Source of the DNA: Enterococcus hulanensis
GTDB lineage: Bacteria > Bacillota > Bacilli > Lactobacillales > Enterococcaceae
Direction of reading: 5' to 3'
Assembly: GCF_005405485.1 (NCBI RefSeq)
Contig: NZ_BJED01000010.1
Coordinates: forward strand, 111,475 to 175,474
Length of the DNA stretch: 64,000 nt
Shown: positions 55,815 through 64,000 of the stretch, piece after piece
Numbering within the stretch: position 1 is the first letter of the stretch
Layout of the letters: the number at the start of each line of letters is the position of its first letter
Program-made: the position numbers and the translations under genes
Notes under the pieces: generated by a model
Databases searched by the model: none
What the model was told of the DNA's origin: nothing
What the model saw: only the letters and a program-made list of their open reading frames with translations

Positions 55815-56601
55815 AAATTTTGGATGCTAAAGCATTCGTCATAATAAATTCTATAAACAAAGGAGAATTAACCAATAAGAATAGAGTTTGTGGTGTATCA
55901 AAGCAGGGTAAAGCCAGTTGAGTTATTACTTTTAGTTCTTTTTATTCTTTATGATGATCTTGTCATTGGATATGTCATATGAACGAAATAGATACCTCTT
56001 ATCAAAATTGCTTTTATTAGATATTGTTTTTTTTACTTTCCAAAGTATCGATTGTTGAACTTAAAAAACGAACTCAATTCTTCTTAATGATCAAGGATTT
56101 TATTATTACTTTTCTCAGTTTGATACTTCCCCATTTTAATCCCATGAAATGAAGTAAAAAAATGAGAGGTAATTAGTTGTCTCAGTCTATTTTGTTAATA
56201 AAAAATTCTTATAGCAAGATCTTTTAATTATCAACAAGAGGTAATTCAAATGAATAGAGTAATGGGATTAGGAGAAATAAATATTAGTCTTCAATCATCT
56301 AAGAATTGTACAAGTAAAGAATTAATAGTAAAAATGAATGAATTTAGAGTGAACAGACATGCAAACCAAACAATTAATTAAAAGGATTATGAGAGTGAAT
56401 AGCTTGTTTGTTTTTTTACTAACAACGAAGTAACAGTTAAAGCAAGGATAAAAAGAGACATACAAGTGCATAAGATAATAAAAATTAGGGGAAGTAGTTA
56501 GAAGTGATAATTTTCATTAATAGGAGGGAAGTTCACCATATTCTTTAGACAGCACTCGTCACTTCTATACTTTTTAAATATATATAAATAAGGGGATACT
56601 T
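55815..56601. other. Intergenic region before LPETG protein
   Basis: These 787 AT-rich bases have no convincing gene except a possible 43-codon ORF (56250-56381). A hydrophobic reading at about 55874-55975 has a good ribosome binding site but begins with ATA, so it is at best a remnant. No core-site or arm-site pattern like those of the two cassettes is seen. Confidence 0.5.
56250..56381 (+). CDS. Possible 43-residue protein
   Basis: An ATG with AAGAGGTAA before it opens a 43-codon frame encoding a small, slightly basic, non-hydrophobic peptide. There is no family recognition. It is plausible only because of the ribosome binding site. Confidence 0.25.
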   Translation: MNRVMGLGEINISLQSSKNCTSKELIVKMNEFRVNRHANQTIN

Positions 56602-57765
56602 ATGAAAAATAGATTAAGGGTTTTAGGAATTACATTATTATGCGGACCATTTCTTCTGTCAGCTCCATTGTCATTTGCAAATGCGGAGTCAGTAGAAACA
56701 AAATCAAGCACATCAGTAGCAATACTAGCTGCTGAAACCGAATCAAGCACGTCGATAGCAGCACCAGTACCATCAACTGAATCAAGTACAACACCATCAT
56801 TAGCAGTAAATGAAAACAATACATCTACATCAGTGCAAGTGGATGAAACAAAACCAAGTGTAACGAATGATGATGCAACTTTACGAGCAGAATTACAAAA
56901 TTTAGTTAATCAGGGAAATAATGCTATTGCGAATTCGCACCTATACACCGAAGATTCAATTGCTAAACTACAAACTGCGGTGTCTAATGCTCAAGCATGT
57001 CTAGATTATAATTTGGATTACTCAGTTTATATTAGTTCAATGAACTATGCGCTTAATTCGTTAGTATTAATAACAACAGAACCAAGTACAACGGAACCAA
57101 GTACAACGGAACCAAGTACAACGGAACCAAGTACAACGGAACCAAGTACAACGGAACCAAGTACAACAGAACCGAGTACGACAGAACCGAGTACGACAGA
57201 ACCAAGTACAACAGAACCAAGTGTAACCAAAAAACCGTCTATTCAAGTATCCGATAAAACAATGTATGTGGGAGATAAATTGACGGAAAATGATATTCTA
57301 TCATGGGCAAAATTTGAGAATACAGAAGGATTGGATTTTGGTTACGAAATTATTGGAAATCCTATCAAAGTGACAGTTCTAGGTAATACCTTAGTAGGAG
57401 TTGGCACTCATAAAATTAGATTCTATATTGAAGGTACTGATTTAAATGGAGAAGAAATCAATGTAGAAAAGATTATTACTCTGACAATTTTGGAGACAAA
57501 ACAAAATATCGACAATAATGAAAGTAAAGAAAACCCTCTGGACTTAGAAGATTCGAAAACGGAAACAACAGATCCTGTGGAAACAGTGGTAGGGAAACCA
57601 AAAGCTATTTCCACCGCTACTAGATATGTAGAATCAGTGAGTTCAGAAAAAAGTAAACTTCCTGAAACTGGAGAAAGTAGTTCAAATTCTTTGGTAGCGC
57701 TAGGAATTGCTTTACTAGGAATCTGTTTATACGTAGGAACAAAAAGCAAGAAAAAAATAATTTAG
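56602..57765 (+). CDS. LPETG surface protein with TTEPS repeats
   Basis: This 387-residue wall-anchored protein has a signal peptide (about 1-28, ending ANAES), a Ser/Thr-rich stretch, a FIVAR-like helical region (about 94-150), ten tandem TTEPS repeats (158-207), a small Ig-like domain (about 210-300; KPSIQVSDKTMYVGD) and the sorting signal LPETGE. The repeats probably form a stalk. AAGGGG precedes the ATG. It is separate from the pilus operon by about 790 bases. The target is unknown. Confidence 0.87.
   Translation: MKNRLRVLGITLLCGPFLLSAPLSFANAESVETKSSTSVAILAAETESSTSIAAPVPSTESSTTPSLAVNENNTSTSVQVDETKPSVTNDDATLRAELQNLVNQGNNAIANSHLYTEDSIAKLQTAVSNAQACLDYNLDYSVYISSMNYALNSLVLITTEPSTTEPSTTEPSTTEPSTTEPSTTEPSTTEPSTTEPSTTEPSTTEPSVTKKPSIQVSDKTMYVGDKLTENDILSWAKFENTEGLDFGYEIIGNPIKVTVLGNTLVGVGTHKIRFYIEGTDLNGEEINVEKIITLTILETKQNIDNNESKENPLDLEDSKTETTDPVETVVGKPKAISTATRYVESVSSEKSKLPETGESSSNSLVALGIALLGICLYVGTKSKKKII
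57073..57222 (+). repeat. Ten tandem 15-bp repeats (TTEPS)
   Basis: Ten in-frame copies of ACAAC(G/A)GAACC(A/G)AGT. Several adjacent copies are identical at DNA level, so copy number can change by slippage without a frameshift. Confidence 0.92.
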
Positions 57766-57803
57766 CATTATCTATAATAGAGAATAATTAACTGAAAACT
57801 GTG

Positions 57804-57842
57804 AGTAATTCATGAAAGAAATAGAATTACTCATGGTTTTCT
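57804..57842 (+). terminator. Terminator after LPETG gene
   Basis: GAGTAATTC with GAATTACTC, continued by AAAAC/GGTTTT, then TTCTTATT. Confidence 0.75.
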
Positions 57843-58335
57843 TATTCTAAAGTAGTCAATAGTTTAACTTTCAACAATATAAAAAAATATTTCATTAATC
57901 TATATTAGGGGCCAAAGATAAGAACTGAAGCGACCTTATTATTATATAGCAAGCAAAAATCTTATAGATTTATCTCTCAAGAAGAGCCAACGGACAAATA
58001 TAGTGTTGATTTTGATCAGGAATTATTGCCATCATAACTTAAGAAGTTAAAGTTTTAGATTTTCTTAGAAATCTTATACAATCAGAATCCGCGGTGAAAA
58101 AGGGTGGTTAGGACCTGCAGCAATTTAGTTCACGGGATATGGTACACTTTTCTTGACTATCAGTTGTATTACCAGGATGAATGAACTCTATTGAGATAAA
58201 TATATGACCGTGAATCTAAACTTTAGATTTCTACGGATAACCTTGAGAAGAAAGCAACTACTAAGGGAATCTCTGAATAATACAATACTTCTCGTCCAAC
58301 AATCTCTCGGTGAGCCTCAGAATACCGCCGATACG

Positions 58336-58382
58336 GAAACAAGGCTTTTTCCTTGTCCGGAAAAAGCCTTGTTTCTTTTCGT
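58336..58382 (+). terminator. 17-bp hairpin in degraded stretch
   Basis: GAAACAAGGCTTTTTCC and its perfect complement with a 6-base loop, followed by TTTTC. It is an orphan terminator, probably of a lost gene. Confidence 0.6.
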
Positions 58383-58928
58383 CCTTGATATGTATAGAAG
58401 CACTCGTGTTAATATGGATTTTTTCCTGATAACGAAGGGGGAGATACCAATCATAAAGCTTTTTCATTATTTGTCCATTTTGGATGAATGGATAGTTAAT
58501 ATTAACTGTGTAAGTAACCGCTAATCCTAGGTAGGTGGTTGCTTCACAGTTTTTATTTTTCTAAAATGAAGCTAAGAGGTGATTTTATTATGGCTAGAAA
58601 GAAAAGAATTTCTGAGATAAATGCGATTGATACAATGTTGAAACTATCTCTAATATAAACCTGTCCACTAAAATGACCACCTACTCCTTCTATTAATATC
58701 TATAGCTTTTACAAAACAACAGAACCGGGTCATGAATGAAACGAGATCTAATTAAAGTTACTTCAATCTGTAATCCCTTAATTGTCGATTTGACTTTTTT
58801 CTTGTTCCTAACCTACCCTTTTCAATATCTCAACTTGGGAAATCGGCGCAAAGCGTTAACGTCTACGCCAACATTAATGACATTAGGACCAAGAATAGAT
58901 TTAAACCTCTTTTTGATTGAGAGATGAA

Positions 58929-58973
58929 AACACCTCTTATTAAATTCAGTTGCCGAACTTAATAAGAGGTGTT
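58929..58973 (-). terminator. Terminator of esterase gene
   Basis: A perfect 15-bp stem AACACCTCTTATTAA with its complement. On the minus strand it ends in GGTGTTTTC, about 90 bases after the esterase stop. Confidence 0.65.
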
Positions 58974-59064
58974 CTATAATATGATTTATGGTACCCGTTA
59001 TTTGCTTAACTAATTTGGTATGATCGAACTTAGAAAAGCTCAAATTTTCTTTCTTAATTGCAGG

Positions 59065-60015
59065 CTATCTATTCCTTTTATTGATCCAATCAGTTGAAAG
59101 ATCCATTGCAGCTCGAGCAGCATGAGTTTGGTCCAATGAATTTACCATGACAAAATCATGAATCATTCCTTGGAAACGAACTTGTGTCACGCCGACACCT
59201 GCATTGCGCAACTTACGTGCGTAAGCTTCACCTTCGTCTCGTAATACATCCGCTTCGCCATTCAAAATCATTGCATCTGGCAACCCCTTCAATTCCTCTA
59301 TGGTAGAACGCAATGGTGAAGCAGTAATTTCATTACGTTCGGATTCATCAGTTGTATATTGATTCCAGAACCATTGCATGCCAGCTTTCGTTAGAAAATA
59401 TCCTTCTGCAAATTGATTATATGATTCCGTATCAAAATTGGCATCCGTTACTGGATAATATAAAACTTGTTGTTTGATTGGAATGCCTCCACGCTGTTTA
59501 GTCATGATCGTCATTACCGTGGCCATGTTTCCTCCAACAGAATCCCCAGATACAGTTAAATGATCGATATCGAGTTTTTCATCTTTAGAAATGGTCTTCA
59601 ATTTTTGCAAGATCGAATAGTTTTGTTCAATAGCTGTAGGGTATTTTGCTTCTGGAGAACGATCGTATTCAGGAAACACTACTACTGAATTGGTTCTAAC
59701 TGCCAGTTCTCGCACCAATTTATCATGGGTATTTTTACTACCAAATACCCATCCCGCTCCATGAATATAGTAAATTACAGGAAGTTCGCTTGTATTCCCT
59801 TTAGGTCGTATGAAACGGACATTAATTTCGCCCCATTTCCCTGTATCCATAATTTTATCTTCAATGTCAACATCTAATTTAATCACAGGAGATTCTTGTA
59901 CTTGTTCCAGTAAGGCACGACCTTCTTCTGGTGGTAATTCATAGATACGTGGGTGTGGCGCATTTGCTTCGCTAAATTCAACCGCTTCTTTTTCTAGTGA
60001 AATTCTTTTTACCAT
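59065..60015 (-). CDS. Alpha/beta hydrolase, HSL-type esterase
   Basis: This 316-residue esterase of the hormone-sensitive-lipase group (Aes/acetyl esterase-like) has the oxyanion motif IHGAGW (HGGG in most members), the nucleophile serine in GDSVGGN (about 160), Asp in NGEADVLRD and His in MIHDFVM. It hydrolyses short-chain esters; the substrate is unknown. AGGAGG precedes the ATG on its strand. It stands alone in the degraded zone. Confidence 0.9.
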   Translation of the reverse strand: MVKRISLEKEAVEFSEANAPHPRIYELPPEEGRALLEQVQESPVIKLDVDIEDKIMDTGKWGEINVRFIRPKGNTSELPVIYYIHGAGWVFGSKNTHDKLVRELAVRTNSVVVFPEYDRSPEAKYPTAIEQNYSILQKLKTISKDEKLDIDHLTVSGDSVGGNMATVMTIMTKQRGGIPIKQQVLYYPVTDANFDTESYNQFAEGYFLTKAGMQWFWNQYTTDESERNEITASPLRSTIEELKGLPDAMILNGEADVLRDEGEAYARKLRNAGVGVTQVRFQGMIHDFVMVNSLDQTHAARAAMDLSTDWINKRNR

Positions 60016-60936
60016 AATAACGTCCTCCTAGCTAATTTTTGTTACAAGACAACATTACCATTTTCAAAAAAATGAGAAAAACATGCTGCTTGTGACTAAA
60101 GTAGTAATCGAATCAGACTTATTCATTAACTATAGGAATGATTATTTAAATGACTAGTTTTCGATAAAAAAATGGAACATCCGATTTTAGTCGTTCGAAA
60201 ATCTAGTTTCCTTATCGCTGCTCGGACCTCACACTCGTTCATTTATAAAATCCAAATAACCGAGTGTTTCTCTATAGGTATGTGTTTTAACACATTCTAG
60301 GATATTTTAATTCATTGTGGCGCTTTCTCGATAATTCGGGATATGTTATAGCTGTCATTCACTATCATTGGATTTATAACTTGTAAGAAGTTCAGAATCA
60401 AAAGACTCAGTAAAGTGGACACTAGGATTGTTAGCATAAAAATGATTATTGGAAAATAAAATAGAGATTTCATCACATGTGTTAAAGTCAGGGTGCTAAA
60501 AACCTTAAAAAATCAACAGGGAGGAATCTCTTATGAAAATTGTCTAACAAGCTGTGGAGAAAATCAGTCAAGAAATGATGACTCAATTTGTTGGATTCCA
60601 AAATCACACTGTAAATAAAAATAGTATTCAATTTTAAACCAACAATTTCTTGCGGCTCAAGATGGAAGTACTCTGTCCTTTGATCCATTTTCCATTAAAC
60701 GGGGAAATAAAATTAAAATTATTTAAAGAACAGAAAATAAGTGGAGGGATTATCTTCTATAAGAGAGAAAGAGGCGGTTATTTATAATTAATAAAACCTA
60801 TTCTGAAAAAGAGACGTTTTGATCACGTGCTATTTCTCCTCTAGTGCGTCAAAATATTATACTCCTGCTATATTTCTTTGATAGTAAAATTCAAATAGAC
60901 ACTGTAAATTACTAACTTTCCTTTGATGACTCTTGG

Positions 60937-60967
60937 AAAAAGGACTTCTTTTTGAGGTCCTTTTTTT
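60937..60967 (+). terminator. Orphan terminator
   Basis: AAAAAGGAC with GTCCTTTTT, an 11-base loop and a T run. There is no gene directly upstream. Confidence 0.65.
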
Positions 60968-60977
60968 GTATTCAACA

Positions 60978-61020
60978 GATTTCTTAAAAATGTACTTTTA
61001 AAGTACATTTTTAGGAAATC
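60978..61020. repeat. 43-bp near-perfect palindrome
   Basis: Two 21-base arms around a single T, centred at 60999, with one G-T mismatch. The inner arms are AAAAATGTACTTT and AAAGTACATTTTT. Confidence 0.85.
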
Positions 61021-61125
61021 ACTTAAAGCATACGCATGCTAAACTCCATTCTCTGAGAACTCTTGTATGGGAAGAGAGGGATTCTTGGAGGCTCAGCTAG
61101 ACATAGGAGAAATGATTGGATGAAT

Positions 61126-61162
61126 AAAAAAAAGCATCTCCTCGAAGTGAGGGGATGCTTTT
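61126..61162. terminator. Terminator facing cassette 2 promoter
   Basis: AAAAGCATCTCCTC pairs with GAGGGGATGCTTTT (one G-U) across GAAGT. On the minus strand a T8 run follows, so it would stop transcripts leaving cassette 2 leftward. Confidence 0.85.
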
Positions 61163-61205
61163 CATAACTTATAAATTCAAATAATTATTAATTGTAACCT
61201 GTAAA

Positions 61206-61229
61206 TCTCTTGGTTTAGCTAAAACCAAG
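61206..61229 (+). repeat. Left inverted repeat / core site of cassette 2
   Basis: Its 24 bases are the exact reverse complement of 62805-62828. The site is arm TCTTGGTT, spacer TAGCTAA, arm AACCAAG, again a tyrosine-recombinase crossover layout. Confidence 0.78.
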
Positions 61230-61285
61230 ATGATGAATCATTATCGAATCCTATAAATAACAATTATAGGAAACATGTTAATTAT

Positions 61286-61314
61286 ATTGTAATCTAACGA
61301 ACTGGAAAAATCAA
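61286..61314 (-). promoter_or_regulatory. Outward promoter of cassette 2
   Basis: On the minus strand TTGATT, exactly 17 bases, TACAAT. The -10 lies 57 bases inside the left repeat (63 in cassette 1). It now points at the terminator at 61126; inversion would point it at the WxL operon. Confidence 0.68.
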
Positions 61315-61429
61315 CTTAATTTTAATAATAACTGTTGCATTTATCATGAATTTCACTGGTTACATGAAATTAAGAAAAAGTCGAAAGGTCGAAATCAAAA
61401 TATTCGGTGAAATGACTGTTTACTTAGTA

Positions 61430-61446
61430 CGTCATTTTCGCCGTCA
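61430..61446 (+). repeat. Upstream arm-type repeat pair, cassette 2
   Basis: CGTCA at 61430 and 61442, a 12-base step, directly before the recombinase ribosome binding site, as in cassette 1. Confidence 0.6.
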
Positions 61447-61464
61447 AAATAAAAGGAGAAAGCT

Positions 61465-62583
61465 ATGCGTAGAGGAGAAAATATTTATCAAAGAAAAGAC
61501 GGACGTTGGGAAGGACGCTATCGTAAAGGACGAAAAGCTGATGGACAGGTGAAATACGGCTATGTCTATGGAAAATCCTTACGAGAAGTACGAATGAAAC
61601 TGTATCCGTTAAAAGTGCGTTATCAAACCATTCAGTCGATGCAAGGAAGTTCATGCATCCCTTTAGAGGAATGGGGCTGCCAATGGTTACGGGCGATTAA
61701 AAAAGACGTGAAATTGTCCACCTATGCAAATTACCAATACAAGTTGACCAAATATGTCTTTCCATTTATTGGCGATCGCTCGCTAAATGAGCTGACTCAC
61801 GAAACTGGGAACCACTTGGTTCAACAGTGGAGTCTGTATGGGTTAAAAAGCTCGACCATGAAGGTGGTTATGCAGATCTTAGGCCAGTGTTTAAACAAGG
61901 CGAAGAAATGTGATCATATAAAGGAGAACCCTTTTTCTTCTATTAAATTACCGAAAGAACGGAAACAAAAAATTCGTTCACTGACCGAAAAAGAACAAGA
62001 AAAGCTAGAAACAGCGGCGATAAACGTAGGCGGCGTCCGCGGATTACCCACGTACTTAGCCTTGAATACCGGCTTACGCATTGGAGAAATTGCTGCTTTG
62101 CGTTGGACAGATATTGATTTTGAGCGAAATCTAATCCAAGTTTCTCATACCTATCAACGACTGGCATTAGTAGATGGGCTACGGAAAACCCAACTCGTGT
62201 ATGACACCGTGAAAACGGAAGCGTCGGCACGTCTCGTTCCTTTCGGAACGATATTGAAGAAAAAACTGCTTCGATTAAAGAGACAATCCACGAGTCAGTA
62301 TGTCTTTTCAACCAATGATCGCCCAATGGAACCACGTTTGTTAACGTACTACTTCCATCAATTACGTGAAGCTACAGGAATTCAAGATATCCATTTTCAC
62401 CAACTACGTCATACGTTCGCGACTCGTTGCTTGGAGGTACAAGGAGATATTCTGTCTGTCAGTGCGATCCTTGGGCATACATCTACACAACTGACCTTAG
62501 ATACCTATGCGGATTCACTGATTGAGCAGCGGATGCAGGTGATTGTTCAATTGGAGAAAAGGCATCAGAGAGTAAATGAATAG
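61465..62583 (+). CDS. Tyrosine recombinase of invertible cassette 2
   Basis: This 372-residue tyrosine recombinase has the same domains as the gene at 35777: AP2-like arm-binding N-terminus (RRGENIYQRKDGRWEGRY), core-binding domain, and catalytic residues Arg205 (TGLRIGEIAAL), HQLRHTF, LGHTS and Tyr348 (LDTYAD). The ATG follows AAAAGGAG. Codon use is less AT-biased than its paralogue, so the cassettes probably diverged or arrived separately. The different core-site arms imply that each enzyme is specific for its own sites. Confidence 0.93.
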   Translation: MRRGENIYQRKDGRWEGRYRKGRKADGQVKYGYVYGKSLREVRMKLYPLKVRYQTIQSMQGSSCIPLEEWGCQWLRAIKKDVKLSTYANYQYKLTKYVFPFIGDRSLNELTHETGNHLVQQWSLYGLKSSTMKVVMQILGQCLNKAKKCDHIKENPFSSIKLPKERKQKIRSLTEKEQEKLETAAINVGGVRGLPTYLALNTGLRIGEIAALRWTDIDFERNLIQVSHTYQRLALVDGLRKTQLVYDTVKTEASARLVPFGTILKKKLLRLKRQSTSQYVFSTNDRPMEPRLLTYYFHQLREATGIQDIHFHQLRHTFATRCLEVQGDILSVSAILGHTSTQLTLDTYADSLIEQRMQVIVQLEKRHQRVNE

Positions 62584-62610
62584 CTAAAAGCAAAAATTAA
62601 AAAATTTTTG

Positions 62611-62640
62611 AAAGAAGAATTTTCGGTTATTCTTTTTTTA
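62611..62640 (+). terminator. Terminator after recombinase 2
   Basis: AAAGAAGAAT with ATTCTTTTTT around TTTCGGTT, followed by T-rich sequence. Confidence 0.65.
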
Positions 62641-62743
62641 TTTTTTAAGAAAGCGCTTACTCCGAGAGTGAATAATTTCACTCGATAAAATGCTACTTGT
62701 TATTAAAAAAAATCGGTTTTCAATTAGTCTTTTTTGTTATTAG

Positions 62744-62759
62744 CCGTCAACTTTCGTCA
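62744..62759 (+). repeat. Downstream arm-type repeat pair, cassette 2
   Basis: CCGTCA at 62744 and CGTCA at 62755 (CGTCA to CGTCA step of 10), as in cassette 1. Confidence 0.6.
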
Positions 62760-62804
62760 AGCCCCCTTCCAAAACAGCTTTGTATCAATAGTTCTAGCAC
62801 CCAA

Positions 62805-62828
62805 CTTGGTTTTAGCTAAACCAAGAGA
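62805..62828 (-). repeat. Right inverted repeat / core site of cassette 2
   Basis: The exact reverse complement of 61206-61229. It lies about 130 bases before the WxL gene. Confidence 0.78.
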
Positions 62829-62901
62829 AAAAAGGGGCATTCTTCAAAAAAGGAAAAGTGTCTCCTAAGTTCATTGTACGACTTGTTTCTTTTAATATCA
62901 A

Positions 62902-62930
62902 TTGTGCGTTTTCGCACATTTAGATATACT
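62902..62930 (+). promoter_or_regulatory. Putative resident promoter of WxL operon
   Basis: TTGTGC, 17 bases, TATACT, with a small inverted repeat (GTGCG-TTTT-CGCAC) over the -35 side. It lies outside the cassette, so the operon may have a basal promoter independent of inversion. Confidence 0.5.
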
Positions 62931-62960
62931 AAACTATTTTATTACAAGGAGAGAAAAGAG

Positions 62961-63620
62961 ATGAAGAAAAAATTATTGGCAGGTTTAGTAACAAGTGCAA
63001 CTTTGGTCGGTATTTGTGTGGCAGGAGGTCTGAATGTATCGGCTACAGAAGTAGACAACGCGGATACTGAAATAGGGATCGGCTTTACTGGACATGGACC
63101 TGGGACAATCCCTGGACCATTAGAAATTCAATGGGCCCCATTGAAACTCGATTTCCACAATGCAAATACGGTGAATACGGTTGTTAAAGATTTCCCAGAG
63201 ATCACAGGGAATAAAAAATATGCCGTAATCAGTGATACACGTGCAGGCGCCACCGATGAATGGAAATTAACGGCACAATTAACAGAATTAAAAAATGCAG
63301 CTGCGACTGAAACCCTAACGGGTGCCATTTTGAAATTTGATTCTGCTCTTCAAGGGTACCAAGGCATGAACGCGCCAGAAGCACCAGGTTCAATTATTGC
63401 AGCTGGGGCACGTACAGCAACGATCTCATCGTCCAGCCAAACAGTCAATGCTGGCGGAACAGCAGTGACAGTGATGCAAGACGGCACAGGTACAGGGACA
63501 TTCCAAGGACAATCGGCTATGGAAATGGACAACATTGAATTAGAAGTACCTGCAAATGCCGCACAAGTGGGCGAACAATACCAAGGGACATTGACTTGGT
63601 CATTGGATGACACGCTCTAA
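62961..63620 (+). CDS. WxL-domain surface protein
   Basis: This 219-residue secreted protein has a signal peptide (about 1-32, ending VSATE) and a C-terminal WxL domain with both motifs: DEWKLTAQL (about 101) and LTWSLDD at the end. WxL domains bind peptidoglycan non-covalently in enterococci and lactobacilli and occur in clusters with DUF916 proteins, as here. AAGGAGAG precedes the ATG at 62961; the longer reading from 62874 is rejected. Confidence 0.92.
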   Translation: MKKKLLAGLVTSATLVGICVAGGLNVSATEVDNADTEIGIGFTGHGPGTIPGPLEIQWAPLKLDFHNANTVNTVVKDFPEITGNKKYAVISDTRAGATDEWKLTAQLTELKNAAATETLTGAILKFDSALQGYQGMNAPEAPGSIIAAGARTATISSSSQTVNAGGTAVTVMQDGTGTGTFQGQSAMEMDNIELEVPANAAQVGEQYQGTLTWSLDDTL

Positions 63621-63638
63621 TTAAGAAAGTAACCATTT

Positions 63639-63667
63639 GGGGGAGGAGTGAAACTCCTCTCCCTTTT
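63639..63667 (+). terminator. Hairpin between WxL and DUF916 genes
   Basis: GGGGGAGGAGT and ACTCCTCTCCC with a GAA loop, followed by TTTTC. It probably lowers expression of the genes that follow. Confidence 0.7.
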
Positions 63668-63698
63668 CATCTTTGGATGAATAGTTAGGAGGCCACCT

Positions 63699-64000
63699 GT
63701 GAGACAAAAAGTCATGTATTCAACACTTGTCTGTTCCTTTCTTCTGTGTCTGCTTTTATTTCCAACACGCAGTTTCGCGGACGAAACCGGGACGGAAGAA
63801 AAGATGGGGTTTTCAGTGGAAAGTATCATTCCAGAGAATCAAGTGGATCGGACAAAGACCTATTTTTATTTATCGGTCATGCCCGAACAAACACAGACCA
63901 TTCAAGTCAAGCTCAAGAGTTTACAAGAAGCCCCTGTGACTGTTCAAATCAACATTCATGACGCGGTAAGCAGTTCGATCGGCGCCATTGATTACGCCCA
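63699..64000 (+). CDS. DUF916 (WxL-interacting) protein, 3' end outside window
   Basis: The first 100 codons are visible. A GTG start behind TAGGAGG is followed by a signal peptide (about 1-27, ending SFADE) and the start of a DUF916 domain (GFSVESIIPENQVDRTKTY). These proteins are membrane-anchored partners of WxL proteins in cell-surface complexes. It confirms a WxL operon that continues past the right edge. Confidence 0.88.
   Translation, partial: MRQKVMYSTLVCSFLLCLLLFPTRSFADETGTEEKMGFSVESIIPENQVDRTKTYFYLSVMPEQTQTIQVKLKSLQEAPVTVQINIHDAVSSSIGAIDYA

Larger units (their letters stand above)
57843..59064. other. Degraded intergenic stretch
   Basis: No intact gene is supported. Short frames look like fragments, for example about 57910-58035 reading SKQKSYRFISQEEPTDKY before a stop, and about 58591-58659 with a good ribosome binding site and MARKKRISEINAIDTML before a stop. 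The sequence CTGTCCACTAAAATGACCAC near 58660 could be an IS end. Hairpins at 58336 and 58929 are listed separately. Confidence 0.45.
60016..61205. other. Intergenic region with remnants and hairpins
   Basis: No intact gene. Near 60533 an ATG with a good ribosome binding site (GGGAGG) is followed after four codons by TAA, while the frame stays open to 60637 (QAVEKISQEMMTQFVGFQ), which suggests a broken ORF I cannot name. Hairpins at 60937, 60978 and 61126 are listed separately. Confidence 0.45.
61230..61464. other. Regulatory left end of invertible cassette 2
   Basis: There is no gene. It holds the outward promoter and the upstream arm-type pair listed separately. Confidence 0.6.

Noticed and set aside
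55815..56601. A third invertible cassette before the LPETG protein
   Set aside because: No recombinase, no inverted crossover-type repeats and no paired CGTCA sites are present.
57073..57222. Tandem repeats as a CRISPR array
   Set aside because: The repeats are contiguous 15-mers in a coding frame without spacers, and no cas genes are present.
57045..57230. Minus-strand frame with repeated VVLGS units
   Set aside because: It is the antisense shadow of the TTEPS repeats.
58204..58524. 106-codon ORF on the plus strand
   Set aside because: It runs through a 17-bp perfect hairpin, lacks a ribosome binding site and has no protein-like pattern; it is probably chance.
60533..60637. Small transposase-like gene
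   Set aside because: A stop follows after four codons and the remaining frame cannot be assigned to any IS family by eye.

Overview
The window is low-GC Firmicutes DNA, most likely from an Enterococcus or a close relative. The main evidence is an ntp operon for a sodium-pumping V-type ATPase, in the enterococcal order F-I-K-E-C-G-A-B-D-J, with the five Na+ ligands known from the E. hirae rotor ring in place. Supporting evidence is a standard Bacillota core set (rnhC, zapA, cvpA-like, mutS2, trxA, uvrC, rpoE delta, lipL) and WxL surface proteins. No database was searched; identifications rest on motifs, lengths and gene order.

Positions 1-31966 look like ordinary chromosome: an amidase (cut by the window edge), an amidohydrolase, rnhC divergent from zapA-cvpA-mutS2-trxA, uvrC, a small regulator/membrane protein/ABC exporter operon, an aldo-keto reductase, an amino acid:sodium symporter, a C26 glutamine amidotransferase, the ntp operon behind a structured leader that looks like an ion-sensing riboswitch, gloA, a Nudix hydrolase, an HD-domain dNTPase, lipL, a YwiB-like protein, rpoE and a CYP152-type cytochrome P450.

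At 32095-32117 there is the 3' end of a tRNA gene without its 5' half, followed on its strand by an intact terminator. This is the footprint of site-specific integration and marks the start of an accessory region that runs to the end of the window. Just inside are remnants of a Tn916-like conjugative element (a small gene, a stop-interrupted gene, a 50-codon ORF) and an IS3-type orfA fragment.

The main find is a pair of look-alike cassettes at 35526-37150 and 61206-62828. Each holds one tyrosine recombinase gene. Each is bounded by perfect inverted repeats (21 and 24 bp) that have the form of recombinase core sites. Each has paired CGTC(A) arm-type repeats on both sides of the gene, spaced 12 bp upstream and 10 bp downstream in both cassettes. 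Each carries an outward-facing promoter (TTGACT or TTGATT, 17 bp, TACAAT) next to its left repeat. Inversion would re-aim that promoter. Cassette 1 lies between an Mga/EbpR-like regulator and a pilus operon; its promoter now faces the regulator. Cassette 2 lies before a WxL surface-protein operon; its promoter now faces a terminator. I read them as two self-inverting, recombinase-encoding switches for surface structures.

The pilus locus (37424-55814) encodes a backbone pilin, a 1676-residue LPFTG protein, a small pilin with an IPQTS signal, a fusion of two sortase domains in one protein, and a GH73-CHAP wall hydrolase. It continues with an unrecognised block: two private type I signal peptidases, three paralogous two-helix membrane proteins, two coiled-coil proteins with the same N-terminal motif, and an OmpR-like DNA-binding protein without a phosphorylatable receiver. 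An LPETG protein with ten TTEPS repeats, a degraded stretch and an esterase follow before cassette 2 and the WxL operon, which runs off the window.
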